64,000 nt of DNA from Pontibacter ramchanderi (GTDB lineage Bacteria > Bacteroidota > Bacteroidia > Cytophagales > Hymenobacteraceae), in contig NZ_PJMU01000005.1 in NCBI RefSeq assembly GCF_002846395.1, positions 106,324 through 170,323 of the forward strand. Reading direction: 5' to 3'. Positions 9,032-18,862 of this stretch are shown here, one piece after another. The notes below the pieces were generated by a model that ran no database searches, had not been told where the DNA came from, and saw only the letters and a program-made list of their open reading frames with translations. Positions within the stretch are counted from its first letter, which is position 1, and each line of letters starts with the position of its first letter. Both the position numbers and the translations under genes were made by a program.

Positions 9032-12000
9032 TTAGAAATTTAATTTAACGTTGAAGCCATAAGTTCTAACAGCTGGGTAAGCACCAGACTGGTAACCTCT
9101 GCCTGCATTGCCTGAGCTCAAACCTTCTTCCGGATCTGAGTACTCCATGTTTTTGTGGATGATCCACAAGTTACGACCAATCAGCTGAAGATCAACGCCT
9201 TTTACAAAGCCAAGGTTCCCAACAAGCGATTGAGGAAGTGCATAAGAAAGAGCTACTTCTCTCAGCTTCACAAAGCTACCGTCATACACGTACCAGGCTC
9301 TTGGAGCGCCTTCGTAGTTATTGGCAGCATAACCGTAAGGTGTCATACCGTCACCGTCCTGGTTTTCAGCATAGATGTCGTTCGGAGTACCGTCTTCTTT
9401 AACACCTGGCAGCAACACACCACCACCTTCGTCAACTGGCAGACGTGAAGGGTTACCTTTTGCGTTCAGGCCAGCCGTGTGAGCGTACAAGCCTGTCGCT
9501 TCGCCGTACCACTGGTCAAGCGAGAACACGTCGCCACCTTTGCGTACATCGATCAGGAAGCCAAGTGACACACCCTTGAATGTTACGGTGTTGTTGAAAC
9601 CACCAGTCCAGTCTGGGTTTGGATTACCAATGATCACGTCAGATCTGTCAGACAGCAGGTAATAGCCGTTTGCTCCAACTGTTCTCTGACCATTTGTGTA
9701 AACGAAGTCGTTACCGCGGATTACACCGTAAGGCTGGCCGATAGCAGCGTTAAGAGAAACACCACCCTGGAAAGAAGCAAGTGTCAGGTTCTGCACGTCT
9801 TCGTACAGGCTGATAACTTTGTTTCTGTTACGGGCGAAGTTGAAGTTCATGGTCCAGGTGAAGTCACCAGTCTGGATAGGCGTTACGAAAGCAGCTACCT
9901 CGAAACCTTTGTTTTCTACCTCACCGGCGTTCACATAGCGGTTTGTGAAACCTGACGCAGCTGTCTGGCTAACCGGCATGATTTGGTCGATCTGGTTTTC
10001 TTTGTAAACCGTGAAGTCGAAACCGAACAGGTTGTTGAAGAACTCAGCCTCTATACCTGCTTCCATACTCTTCTTTCTTTCAGGCTTAAGGTTAGGGTTG
10101 TTCTTAGTGCTTGGCATCGAGAAGATCGGAGTAGAACCAAAGCCGGTTGGCTTGTCATATACGTCATAGATACTCAACGGAGGAGCGTCGTTACCTACCT
10201 CGGCATAGTTAATTCTTACTTTACCGTGTGATAACCAGGAAGTTTCTACCAGGTTAGAGAACAGTACGTTCACACCGGCAGCTGGGTAGAAGTAAGTATT
10301 ATCGTCTACTGGCAGCGTAGTTGACTTATCCTGACGGGCAGAAAGCTCCATGAAGTAAGTGTCTCTGAAGCCGAAGCTCGCGTTAGCGAAGATACCGTCT
10401 ACACCTCTGCGCCAGTATGTTTCTGTTGGAGGGTTAACCGGGCTGGCTGAGTTAGAGATTGAGTAAAGTCTTGGAACAACCAGACCACCGTTCGTTGCTG
10501 TGAAAATAGATTCAGCACGGTCTCTGCGAAGGTTCGTACCCAACAAACCATTGAATTTAAATTCTTCGGAGATGTCTTTGTTGAAGTTCAACATCAGGTC
10601 GAAGTTGGTCTCGTTGAAGTCTCTGTTGTATCTGGAGTAGCTGCTCAGACCAGCACTACCAACCGCTACACGCTCTTCCTGCATGTCAGAAGTAGTGTTG
10701 AAAGAGGCTCTACCCAATGCGCTCATCCAGTCAGTGATCTTGTAGTTTACAGTTGCATAACCGTAGATGTTATCTCTGCTGTCGTTTGAGTAGTTCTCGT
10801 ACTGTGTCCAGTATGGGTTGTCAGAGTAGATCGGGCCTGTGTTGGAGCTGTTCCAGTTCCAGGTGATGTTCTGTCTGTTTCTGAAGTAAGCATCTTTCTG
10901 CTCTTCCAGGTCCACGTTGGTTTGCCACCACTGGCGGAACTGCTGGTTCGGATTGTTACCGCTATAGCCGGTACCATATCTACCCACACCCACCGTACGG
11001 GTATAGTTACCTGAAGCAGAAACTGTCAATCTTTCAGAAGCTTCGTAAGAAGCATTGAAGTTGAACATGTCTTTGTCTATGGTAGAGTTAGGCAGGTTAC
11101 CTTTGATGTCGTTACGGGTATAACCCAGGTTAAAGGTAGTCTTGTCGCCACCGCCGCTTACTACAACGCTCTGGTTAGAGTTAAGGCCTCTACGGTAGAA
11201 TGAAGTAGGGTCGTTCTCAGCCGCTACCCATGGTCTTGTCTTTCCGAAGTTAGGGTGCAGCGGATCGATCGCATCCCACTGGTATACCTGCAAGTTCGGA
11301 TCGAATCTAGGACCGTAAGAGGCGTCATCCTGGAATCTTACCACCGGTGCTACACCACTGCCCAGGTCACGGGATGCACGGAAGCCCTGGAAATAACCAC
11401 CACCGTACTCTTTCTGGTATTTCACATACGTGCTCTTGTCGATGCTGCTCCAGGTAACACCGCTGTTTACAGCAATGTTCAGGCTGTTCTTAGCACCTTT
11501 CTTGGTTGTGATCATGATAACACCGTTCGCTGCACGAGAACCGTAAAGCGCTGTTGCGGCCGCACCTTTCAGTACGTTCACAGACTCAATGTTATCAGGG
11601 TTAAGGTCGGCTGCAGCGTTACCAAAGTCAGCACCACCACGACCAGTAGCCTGGTTAGAGCCGTTGTTGTTGGCGTTACTTACAGGCACACCGTCAATTA
11701 CGAAAAGAGCCTGGTTTTCACCAGTAAGCGAAGAGTAACCACGGATGATCACGTTTGTAGAACCGCCCATGGTGTTGTTGGTTCTGATGTCCAGACCAGC
11801 TACTTTACCTGAAAGGGAGTTTACTACGTTTTCGTTTCTGGCGCGGGTAATCTGGTCGCCGCTAACTTCCTGAGCTGAGTAGGCCAGCTCGTTGCGGTTA
11901 CGCTCGATACCCAGGGCCGTTACCACTACCTCACCCAGCTGGCGTGTATCTGTTCCCATAGACACGTTCAGGGTAGTGTTGGTACCGATTGGGCGCTCAA

Positions 12001-12244
12001 CTGTCTGATAGCCGATAAATCGGAAAACAAGGGTGTTGCTGCCTTCCGGCACATTAACAGTATAGGTACCGTCCGCTCCTGTGGCCGTACCCACCGATGT
12101 GCCCTTCACCAGGACTGTAACGCCTGGCAGCGGCTGATTTGTACTAGCATCTGTCACCGTACCGGTGATTGCTCTGACCTGCGCCATGGCCTCGTGGATC
12201 AAGGCCGACACAAGTAACAGGCATAGCATTAGAATTTTTTTCAT
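9032..12244 (-). CDS. SusC/RagA-family TonB-linked outer-membrane transporter
   Basis: A 1070-residue TonB-dependent transporter forming the barrel under the SusD lid. It has a signal peptide (SALIHEAMAQ), a carboxypeptidase-like domain (ITGTVTDASTNQPLPGVTVLVKGT), a LGEVVVTALG TonB-box-like segment, then a plug with NVVNSLSGKVAGLDIR, VIIRGYSSLTG and LFVIDGVPVSN, typical of SusC. The barrel ends in YGFNVKLNF with the usual terminal Phe. It is the first gene of the pair, with about 830 gene-free bases upstream. The frequent AGGTATA heptamer is scarce in this gene compared with the rest of the window. Confidence 0.95.
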   Translation of the reverse strand: MKKILMLCLLLVSALIHEAMAQVRAITGTVTDASTNQPLPGVTVLVKGTSVGTATGADGTYTVNVPEGSNTLVFRFIGYQTVERPIGTNTTLNVSMGTDTRQLGEVVVTALGIERNRNELAYSAQEVSGDQITRARNENVVNSLSGKVAGLDIRTNNTMGGSTNVIIRGYSSLTGENQALFVIDGVPVSNANNNGSNQATGRGGADFGNAAADLNPDNIESVNVLKGAAATALYGSRAANGVIMITTKKGAKNSLNIAVNSGVTWSSIDKSTYVKYQKEYGGGYFQGFRASRDLGSGVAPVVRFQDDASYGPRFDPNLQVYQWDAIDPLHPNFGKTRPWVAAENDPTSFYRRGLNSNQSVVVSGGGDKTTFNLGYTRNDIKGNLPNSTIDKDMFNFNASYEASERLTVSASGNYTRTVGVGRYGTGYSGNNPNQQFRQWWQTNVDLEEQKDAYFRNRQNITWNWNSSNTGPIYSDNPYWTQYENYSNDSRDNIYGYATVNYKITDWMSALGRASFNTTSDMQEERVAVGSAGLSSYSRYNRDFNETNFDLMLNFNKDISEEFKFNGLLGTNLRRDRAESIFTATNGGLVVPRLYSISNSASPVNPPTETYWRRGVDGIFANASFGFRDTYFMELSARQDKSTTLPVDDNTYFYPAAGVNVLFSNLVETSWLSHGKVRINYAEVGNDAPPLSIYDVYDKPTGFGSTPIFSMPSTKNNPNLKPERKKSMEAGIEAEFFNNLFGFDFTVYKENQIDQIMPVSQTAASGFTNRYVNAGEVENKGFEVAAFVTPIQTGDFTWTMNFNFARNRNKVISLYEDVQNLTLASFQGGVSLNAAIGQPYGVIRGNDFVYTNGQRTVGANGYYLLSDRSDVIIGNPNPDWTGGFNNTVTFKGVSLGFLIDVRKGGDVFSLDQWYGEATGLYAHTAGLNAKGNPSRLPVDEGGGVLLPGVKEDGTPNDIYAENQDGDGMTPYGYAANNYEGAPRAWYVYDGSFVKLREVALSYALPQSLVGNLGFVKGVDLQLIGRNLWIIHKNMEYSDPEEGLSSGNAGRGYQSGAYPAVRTYGFNVKLNF

Positions 12245-13077
12245 TGCGCTGTTTGTTTAGGTAAGAATTAAATCAAAATAATTAAGGTGTTATTTTATCG
12301 CTGTGCTGTGTAGTAGCTACAGACCTTACATTTTGCATAAAACTGAGCAAAGGCTTACTCTTTCTTCGATCACCTCCTTCTTCTGGTAATTACCTCCGCC
12401 CTCACTGTTTGGCGCTGACCGCTCAAGCTGACTTGATGGATCGCTACTAAAGGCCTTGACCAGAATATTGGAACCAACATTTCATGGACCCGGAAATCCG
12501 GCCCAAATCAGCACTTCATCGTCAACAGATCACTGTATCAGACGCCAGGAAAGCTAAATTTTATTAAATTATTTATCGGAATAAGGATATAGCTGTAGCC
12601 AGAGCAGACGATAACGGCCTGAAATGAACAGTCTGATAACCTTAAAGCAGGCTATGTTTTTTCAAGAAATACTTAGGAGGCCGCTAGCTTATTAGAGATT
12701 GGTAAGCGGCAGTGGGGTAAAAACGACTCTGAGAGAAGTAGAAGTCTTTTCATTGTTTTATTTGTTTAAGGTGAGAGAAGCTCAATTTTAAAGAATGTTT
12801 TCGGTTTTCACAAATATTTTGTGCGTTTTTTGATCTCAAAAACAAATTCCAAGCATCTGTCCAGTTACTTTTAGCCGTTTATTCTAAGCGGTCTTTCAGC
12901 AGAACGGCAAAAGCTCCTCTTTATACGAGCATCTATGATAAAGGATAAATTAATTCAATACTATAGTAGAAAAATTAAATTCTTAAAACATAAGATGAAC
13001 AAAATCAAGATTTTAACCAGGCGCTAAGGCAGGTATAGCACCGCTCCAGCACCAACGCTTAGCTGATTCCTATACCT
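12245..13077. other. gene-free region upstream of susC
   Basis: About 830 bases without a credible open reading frame, AT-rich in the second half. It must hold the susC promoter, but I find no clear TAnnTTTG box. Visible structure is limited to a near-palindrome CACAAATATTTTGTG at about 12809-12823, a short imperfect hairpin near 12680-12710, and an inverted pair AGGTATAG/CTATACCT at 13031-13038 and 13070-13077. A long regulated leader or a small RNA is possible but not shown. Confidence 0.5.
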
Positions 13078-13130
13078 CCTAAACGCCAAGAGCCCGCCTC
13101 TGAGTAGAAGCGGGCTCTTGGTATTTAGGA
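13078..13130 (-). terminator. hairpin terminator after feoB
   Basis: A 12-bp perfect stem (13086-13097 / 13110-13121) is extended by an outer TCCTAAA/TTTAGGA pair. It lies 13 bases past the feoB stop codon. The T-run is weak. Confidence 0.75.
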
Positions 13131-13143
13131 GTAAACCGTAGGG

Positions 13144-15297
13144 TTAGCTCATCAATTGGAAAACGGCAAAGGCGGAAACATAGGCCAGGCCGGTCATGTA
13201 AACCAGCTGCGCCAGTGGCCACGTCCAGCTCTTCGTTTCGCGGCGCACGATAGCCAGCGTACTGATGCACTGCATGGCAAAGGCGTAGAAAATCAGCAGC
13301 GAGAAGGCCCGGGCCGGCGTGAAGAACGGATTGCCGTCGGCATCCTTCTCCGACATCAGCTTGTCTTTTATCGTGCTCACGTTCTCTTCCTCGCCTATAC
13401 TATATATGGTAGAAATGGTACCGACAAACACCTCGCGGGCAGCGAAGGAAGTGAGCAGGGCTATACCTATCTTCCAGTCGTAGCCGAGCGGGCTGATAGC
13501 CGGCTCAATGGCCTGACCGAATTTGCCCGCGTAGCTCGACTCCAGTTGGTAAGCAGAGATCAGGTTATCTGTCTGCATTTCATTAAAGCCCTTTACTTCG
13601 GCTTCGGCTACAGCGCGTTCCTCGGCTCGCTCAAAGCTATCGCCTGGTCCGTAAGAGGCCAGCACCCACAGGATAATGGAAACCGCCACGATGATCTTGC
13701 CCGCCTCGAGCACGAAGGTCCTGGACTTCTCAAAAATGGTGAGGCCCACGTTTTTCCAGCGCGGCATGCGGTATACCGGAAACTCCATGATAAAGTAGCT
13801 GCGCTCGCGGGCCTTGAGCACCACCTTGAGCAGCAGCGCCGAGAAGATAGCCGACACAAAGCCCAGCAGGTATAGCCCCATCAGTACAATGCCCTGCAGG
13901 TTGAGGAAGCCAAAGTAGTACACCTCCGGTACCACCAGCGCGATCAGTACGGTATAGACAGGTATGCGGGCTGAGCAGCTCATAAGCGGCGTCACGAAGA
14001 TCGTGATCATGCGGTCTTTCCAGTTCTCGATGGTACGCGCCGACATCACAGCAGGCACCGCGCAGGCAACACCCGAAATCAGCGGCACCACACTCTTGCC
14101 GTTCAGACCAAACTTGCGCATAATCTTGTCCATCATAAACGTTACGCGGGCCATGTAGCCGGTTTCTTCCAAAATGGCGATAAAGGCAAAAAGGATGGCG
14201 ATCTGAGGTATAAAAATCAGCACACCTCCCAAACCAGCGATCACGCCCTCGGTGAGCAGGTTAATGAGCGGGCCGCTGAAGTTCTCCTGGATCAAACCAT
14301 TGAGCGCGGCGATACCTTCGTCGATGAGGTCCATAGGGTAGCTGGCCCAGGCAAACACCGCCTGGAACACAAGGAACAACAGGCCTAGGAAAATCAGGTA
14401 ACCAAACACGCGGTGGGTCAGAATCTGGTCGAGCTTGTTGCTGAACTTCTCCTCCTCTTTTGCCTTGTTCACGCGCACGGCGTCCAGCAAAATCTCGTTG
14501 ATGCGCACATAGCGGGCTACGGTCTCGTTGGCCTGCGCTGTGTTCGATTTAAATTCGGCCGCTTCCAGCAGCTGTGCGATCCATGCTTTGTCCTGCTCGG
14601 AGAGGAAGCGCAGGTTCTTGTATTGGTGCGCGTAATGCAGCGCCAGGTAATCGTTGCGAAGCGAAAAACGCTCTCTGATCTGAGCAACAAGCGGCTTCAG
14701 GTCTGCCGGCACATCAAAAAAAGGCGTGTTGGTAGGAGCCAGCTGCTGCGACATCACAATTTTGAGGGCGGCTATACCTACGCCTTTTCGGGCATTCATA
14801 GGTATAACGGGCACCCCGAGTTCGCGCTGCAATACCTCGATGTCGATCTTAACGCCTTCGGTCTCTGCCACGTCCATCATATTGAGGGCGAGCACCGCAG
14901 GTATGCGTAAGTCGGCCAGCTGCGTGAACAGCAGCAGGTTGCGCTTCAGGTTTGAGGCGTCGGCCGTTACAATAACGAGGTCTGGAGAGTGCTTGGAGGC
15001 CGGATCGTAGAGCAGGTCGATGATCACCCGCTCGTCGAGCGACTTGGGGTACAGGCTGTAGCTACCGGGCAAATCGATGATCTGTGCCTTGAGCTGCGGC
15101 GTCAGTTGGCTGAGGCCGGTCTTTTTGTCGACGGTAACACCCGGGAAGTTGCCAACCTTTTGGTTAAGGCCGGTAAGTTGGTTGAAAAGTGAGGTTTTGC
15201 CCGAGTTCGGGTTGCCAATCAGAGCGATTCTGGCCACCGGATGGTGAACGGATGCTTTTTTGGCTTCTGGCGCTTCCGCCTCTATAGTAACAGCCAT
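13144..15297 (-). CDS. feoB: ferrous iron transport protein B
   Basis: An inner-membrane Fe(II) permease of 717 residues with a cytoplasmic G domain. G1 is GNPNSGKT (residues 28-35), followed by NFPGVTVDKK, G3 DLPGSYSL and G4 NMMD. The membrane part has two Gate motifs: FIPQIAILFAFIAILEETGYMAR with SGVACAVPAVMSARTI in the first half and CSARIPVYTVLIAL in the middle. The length is normal for FeoB. It starts 14 bases after feoA, so they form an operon. A separate FeoC was not found, which is usual outside the gamma-proteobacteria. Confidence 0.97.
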   Translation of the reverse strand: MAVTIEAEAPEAKKASVHHPVARIALIGNPNSGKTSLFNQLTGLNQKVGNFPGVTVDKKTGLSQLTPQLKAQIIDLPGSYSLYPKSLDERVIIDLLYDPASKHSPDLVIVTADASNLKRNLLLFTQLADLRIPAVLALNMMDVAETEGVKIDIEVLQRELGVPVIPMNARKGVGIAALKIVMSQQLAPTNTPFFDVPADLKPLVAQIRERFSLRNDYLALHYAHQYKNLRFLSEQDKAWIAQLLEAAEFKSNTAQANETVARYVRINEILLDAVRVNKAKEEEKFSNKLDQILTHRVFGYLIFLGLLFLVFQAVFAWASYPMDLIDEGIAALNGLIQENFSGPLINLLTEGVIAGLGGVLIFIPQIAILFAFIAILEETGYMARVTFMMDKIMRKFGLNGKSVVPLISGVACAVPAVMSARTIENWKDRMITIFVTPLMSCSARIPVYTVLIALVVPEVYYFGFLNLQGIVLMGLYLLGFVSAIFSALLLKVVLKARERSYFIMEFPVYRMPRWKNVGLTIFEKSRTFVLEAGKIIVAVSIILWVLASYGPGDSFERAEERAVAEAEVKGFNEMQTDNLISAYQLESSYAGKFGQAIEPAISPLGYDWKIGIALLTSFAAREVFVGTISTIYSIGEEENVSTIKDKLMSEKDADGNPFFTPARAFSLLIFYAFAMQCISTLAIVRRETKSWTWPLAQLVYMTGLAYVSAFAVFQLMS

Positions 15298-15311
15298 GTT
15301 GGTAAAAAAAT

Positions 15312-15560
15312 CTACTTCAGCAGAATGGTTTCAGCTTCGTCTAAACGCAGAGAGAGGGTATAGTCATTCACGATAATGGTAACAGGGTCTCCAAAAGGGG
15401 CTTTGCTGCTAAGCTTTACGGGGGTGCCGGGTATGCAACCCATCTCGAGCAGTTTAAGCGCCATCTCAGGGTCATTAAGGCTGGCGATCTCTCCGCTTTC
15501 CCCGATCTTCAGATCGCGCACACTCTTCTGCTGTTGTGATTCCTGTATCCTGTTACGCAC
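15312..15560 (-). CDS. feoA: ferrous iron transport protein A
   Basis: An 82-residue SH3-like cytoplasmic partner of FeoB. The signature is visible in LKIGESGEIASL, LLEMGCIPGTPVKL and the basic/Gly segment KAPFGDPVTIIVNDYTLSLR. Translation appears to begin at GTG, since no ATG lies suitably upstream. A possible promoter lies upstream on the minus strand, TTTG (15626-15629), 20 bases, then TATCTTGC (15598-15605), one base short of the TAnnTTTG consensus. No Fur box was recognised by eye. Confidence 0.93.
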   Translation of the reverse strand: MRNRIQESQQQKSVRDLKIGESGEIASLNDPEMALKLLEMGCIPGTPVKLSSKAPFGDPVTIIVNDYTLSLRLDEAETILLK

Positions 15561-16244
15561 GATTTCTCTTCTTTATTTAGACTGTTTATAAACAACTGCA
15601 AGATACAAGCTGTTCCCCGGTATTGCAAAAGAATAGGGTTCATGATTTGAAAATGTGAGGATTTGGGGACGGGAAAATTTGGAGATGTGGAAACTTGAAG
15701 ATTTGGAAATAGATGTGCTAATGTGGCAATGTGTTAATGGATCAGTGTGCCAATGGTATAATGTACTGATGGCGAGTTCAGATGTTGGATCTCTTTGAAT
15801 TTTAAAGGAGCAGTTGATTTGTGATCTGAGAGCGAATTTTCAGTACAGCGACGTCGTACTGGTGTGGGCTTGTTGTGGTTATATGCTGAATTGGTTTCAG
15901 GGCAGGTATAGGAAAGCGTCTGCTTATAGGTATAGCATATGTTTCAGGTATAGCATAGGCCCAAATATGATGACATTATGCCGTCGACTCAATTATTCTT
16001 CTGTCATTTCGACCTTTGGAAAAAAACGGAAGTAGTGCTAAGGCATTGAAATGTTCCAAATCTCTCCATGTTGCCGAGATGACAAGTTAGGTCTGTTATT
16101 CCTCAGGTTAACGGCAATGGTATAGGACAGGTATAGCCGCACCAGCCTCTACCGACAGCTAGCCTATTAACTTAGGTCACATCAACCCACCACCATTACT
16201 CCCATTCCCCCCATTAACCCACTTCCACATTGGCACATATCGTC
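15561..16244. other. repeat-rich intergenic mosaic between feoA and murF-alr
   Basis: About 680 bases without a gene. From about 15640 to 15790 the + strand is a degenerate array of 7-9-base words (GATTTGGAGATGTGG, CTAATGTGGCAATGTG). At about 16185-16236 the same kind of words recur in inverse orientation (CCACATTGGCACAT). Between them are three AGGTATA copies within 60 bases (about 15903-15955), a fourth at 16131, and a decayed palindrome (16002-16084) listed separately. Confidence 0.7.
16002..16084. repeat. decayed GTCATTTCGAC palindrome, copy 1
   Basis: It is bounded by TGTCATTTCGAC (16002-16013) and its imperfect inverse GCCGAGATGACA (16073-16084), with AAATCTCTCC before the right arm. 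A second copy with related ends is at 24806-24886. It resembles palindromic repeats seen between genes of many Bacteroidetes. Confidence 0.65.
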
Positions 16245-18704
16245 CTACTCTGAGAAGAAGATGCGCTTGACGCGGGTGCTGACATTGGTGAGCAACTCGT
16301 AGGAGATGGTGCCGATGCGCTGTGCCAGCTCAACCAGCGTGAGCTGAGGACCGAACACGGTCACTTCGTCGCCTACTGCGGCCGGTATACCTGTTACGTC
16401 GACCATGCACATGTCCATGCACACGTTGCCGATAACGGGAGCCCTGCGGCCATGGATTAGGACCTCGCCTGCGCCGTTGCTGAAGCGGCGGTCATAGCCG
16501 TCAGCATAGCCGATGGCGATGGTGGCGATGGTCTTGTCGGTGTCGGCTATACCTTTGCGGCTATAGCCCACGGTTTCGCCCTGCCGGATGTGCTTGATTT
16601 GCGAAATGGTGGTTTTGAGCGTGCTCACCGGTTGCAGGGCCTCCTGCTCAGAACCCGTAGACTCCACCCCATACAAACCTATACCCAGCCGCACCATGTC
16701 CAGTTGGTGCTCCGGGAACCGTACAATGCCCGCTGAGTTGAGAATGTGCTTGAGCAAGGTATAGCCCAGGCGCTTTTCCACTTCGGCGGCCAACGCCCGG
16801 AAGTTCTGCAGCTGCATTTTTGAAAAGTCGTCGTGCAGGGCTTCGTCGGCACCGGCCAGGTGGCTGAACGTGCTCACCACACGCACCTGTGGGTGGCGGG
16901 CCAGCAAGTCAAACAGTTCGTCAAAATCCTCTTCTGTAAAACCGAGGCGGTGCATACCCGTGTCAAGCTTCAGGTGGATCTTGTAGCTGGTATCGGGCTG
17001 GGCAGTGGCCAGGAAATCGCGGAGCAGCTCCAGTGAGTAGATCTCCGGTTCCAGGCTGAACTGGTGCAACTTGGCCAGACTGTCCGGCGAGGGATTCATG
17101 ACCATGATCGGCAGCGTGATGCCATGCTCGCGCAGGCTCACACCTTCGTCCACGTAGGCTACGGCCAGGTAATCTACCCGGTGGAACTGCAGCAGGTTAG
17201 CCACCTCGAAGCTGCCGCTGCCGTAGGCGAAGGCTTTCACCATCACCATCAGTTTAGTGCCCGATGCGAGTTTGGAGCGGTAGTGATTGAGGTTGTGTAC
17301 CAGCGCATCCAGGTTCACTTCCAACACCGTGCCGTGCACCTTCTGCTGAAAGGCCTGCACGATCTTCTCGAAACCAAATACCCGCGCGCCCTTCACCAGG
17401 ACCATCTCGTTTCGGAACTGCCCGGCATTGAACTGCTCCAGAAATTCGGCGGTACTGGCATAAAAAGCCGTATCGCCACCAAATTTCGACCCGTGGGCCT
17501 GTATAGTAGGGCCAATCCCGATCAGCCGCTCTACTTGGTGGGCTTTGGTGAGAGCAGCTACCTCGCTGTACAGTTTTTCCTCCGGCATACCTGACTCCAG
17601 CAAATCGGAAAGTATAAGTGTGCGCCGTCCCCGCTTCGGCTGACTGGCCAGCAGGTCGAGGGCGATGGAGAGACCGGCCAGGTCGTTGTTGTAGGTATCG
17701 TCGATGAGGTAGCAGCCGTTGATGGCTTCCTTCATTTCGAGGCGCATGGCCACAGGTTGTAGCCGGTCCATACGGTCTTGCAGGGCCGTCAGGTTGGTGC
17801 CGCGCTGCAGTAGGATCGCCAGGCTGTGCAGGGCATTCTCTACCGAGGCCTCGTCCGTGAAAGGGATGGCCAGACTGTGCTGCTCGCCCCGGAAGGTATA
17901 GTTTACGATGGTTTTATGACCGGAGACAGTGCTTCCCAACATGAGCAGATCGGCGCCAGGCAGATGCCGTGACCAGGTAAAAGCAGGTATGCCGCTGGCC
18001 TGCACCGCGTTATGTATCAGCTTATGATCGAGGCAATAGAAAAGCAGCTCTACCTCACCGAAGAGTTTCATTTTTTCGGCCACCTTCTGGTTTTGGTCTT
18101 TAAAGCCTTCGTCGTGGGCGCTGCCGATGTTGGTGAAAAGACCGAACGTGGGCCGGATGATCTGCTGCAGTTTTTGCATCTCGCCAAGCTGCGATATACC
18201 CGCCTCGAATATCCCGAAGGTATGGTTCGTGTCCAGTTGCCACACCGAAAGCGGCACCCCGATTTGGGAGTTGTAGCTGCGCGGGCTCTTCACCACCAAC
18301 TCCTCCGGGCTCAGTAGCTGCGCCAGCCACTCCTTCACGATGGTTTTGCCGTTGCTTCCGGTAATGCCCAGCACAGGTACATGGAACTGCGCCCGGTGCC
18401 AGGCCGCCACTGCCTGCAGTGCCTCCAGGCTGCTTTGCACCTGCAGGATGCTGGCCTCCGGGTATAGCCCTGCCAAATCAGTTGGGTCCTCCACCACAAA
18501 TTGCCTCACACCTTGTTTGTAAAGCTGCTCCAGGTATAGGTGCCCATCGTTGTGGCGCCCCCGGATGGCAAAAAACAGCGTACCGGCCGGCTGCGAGAGC
18601 TTGCGGCTGTCGGTAAGCAGGTGTACCACAGGGCTGTCGGGTTGCAGCTGCACTAAAGTGCCTCCCGTGATGGCTTGAAGCTGGTGAAAGGTAAGCATAC
18701 GCAT
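16245..18704 (-). CDS. murF-alr: fused UDP-MurNAc-tripeptide:D-Ala-D-Ala ligase / alanine racemase
   Basis: Two peptidoglycan precursor enzymes in one 819-residue chain. Residues 1 to about 450 are MurF, which adds D-Ala-D-Ala to UDP-MurNAc-tripeptide: Mur N-terminal domain, ATP loop GITGSNGKT (113-121), RSYNSQIGVPL, EAGISQLGEM and LIDDTYNND. From about residue 455 it is a PLP alanine racemase, with the PLP lysine in VMVKAFAYGSG, substrate-side HLKLDTGMHRLGF and catalytic Tyr in ETVGYSRKG. The racemase makes the D-Ala that the Ddl/MurF route uses. This fusion is known in Bacteroidetes. ATGs at 18704 and 18698 are both possible starts; a -7 box lies just upstream. Confidence 0.95.
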   Translation of the reverse strand: MRMLTFHQLQAITGGTLVQLQPDSPVVHLLTDSRKLSQPAGTLFFAIRGRHNDGHLYLEQLYKQGVRQFVVEDPTDLAGLYPEASILQVQSSLEALQAVAAWHRAQFHVPVLGITGSNGKTIVKEWLAQLLSPEELVVKSPRSYNSQIGVPLSVWQLDTNHTFGIFEAGISQLGEMQKLQQIIRPTFGLFTNIGSAHDEGFKDQNQKVAEKMKLFGEVELLFYCLDHKLIHNAVQASGIPAFTWSRHLPGADLLMLGSTVSGHKTIVNYTFRGEQHSLAIPFTDEASVENALHSLAILLQRGTNLTALQDRMDRLQPVAMRLEMKEAINGCYLIDDTYNNDLAGLSIALDLLASQPKRGRRTLILSDLLESGMPEEKLYSEVAALTKAHQVERLIGIGPTIQAHGSKFGGDTAFYASTAEFLEQFNAGQFRNEMVLVKGARVFGFEKIVQAFQQKVHGTVLEVNLDALVHNLNHYRSKLASGTKLMVMVKAFAYGSGSFEVANLLQFHRVDYLAVAYVDEGVSLREHGITLPIMVMNPSPDSLAKLHQFSLEPEIYSLELLRDFLATAQPDTSYKIHLKLDTGMHRLGFTEEDFDELFDLLARHPQVRVVSTFSHLAGADEALHDDFSKMQLQNFRALAAEVEKRLGYTLLKHILNSAGIVRFPEHQLDMVRLGIGLYGVESTGSEQEALQPVSTLKTTISQIKHIRQGETVGYSRKGIADTDKTIATIAIGYADGYDRRFSNGAGEVLIHGRRAPVIGNVCMDMCMVDVTGIPAAVGDEVTVFGPQLTLVELAQRIGTISYELLTNVSTRVKRIFFSE

Positions 18705-18717
18705 CGCTATGAAAGCC

Positions 18718-18725
18718 CAAAGATA
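18718..18725 (-). promoter_or_regulatory. candidate -7 box TATCTTTG of murF-alr
   Basis: On the minus strand TATCTTTG fits TAnnTTTG and lies 13 bases before the ATG at 18704, implying a very short leader. No good TTTG is seen at the usual distance. Confidence 0.45.
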
Positions 18726-18836
18726 ATGGATTCAGGTGATGGGATGTGGTGGGCTCCCGGAATTAAACTACGCTGCAGTTGAAGTTGAAACAAGAATACT
18801 ACCTACTATATAGCAGCTTTTTAGAAAGCAAAACGA

Positions 18837-18844
18837 TACCTTTG
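18837..18844 (+). promoter_or_regulatory. candidate -7 box TACCTTTG of the RarD-like gene
   Basis: TACCTTTG lies 18 bases before the ATG at 18863. The -33 region has only a run of T (18818-18822), so this is a partial match. Confidence 0.4.
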
Positions 18845-18862
18845 CCCTCTTTTTAACTTTTA

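Noticed and set aside
12245..13077. Possible riboswitch or small RNA in the susC leader
   Set aside because: No known riboswitch core was recognised and only weak hairpins are visible; it is kept as an unexplained leader.
15814..16035. 73-residue plus-strand frame in the feoA-murF spacer
   Set aside because: It runs through motif copies and a decayed palindrome and shows no protein-like features.
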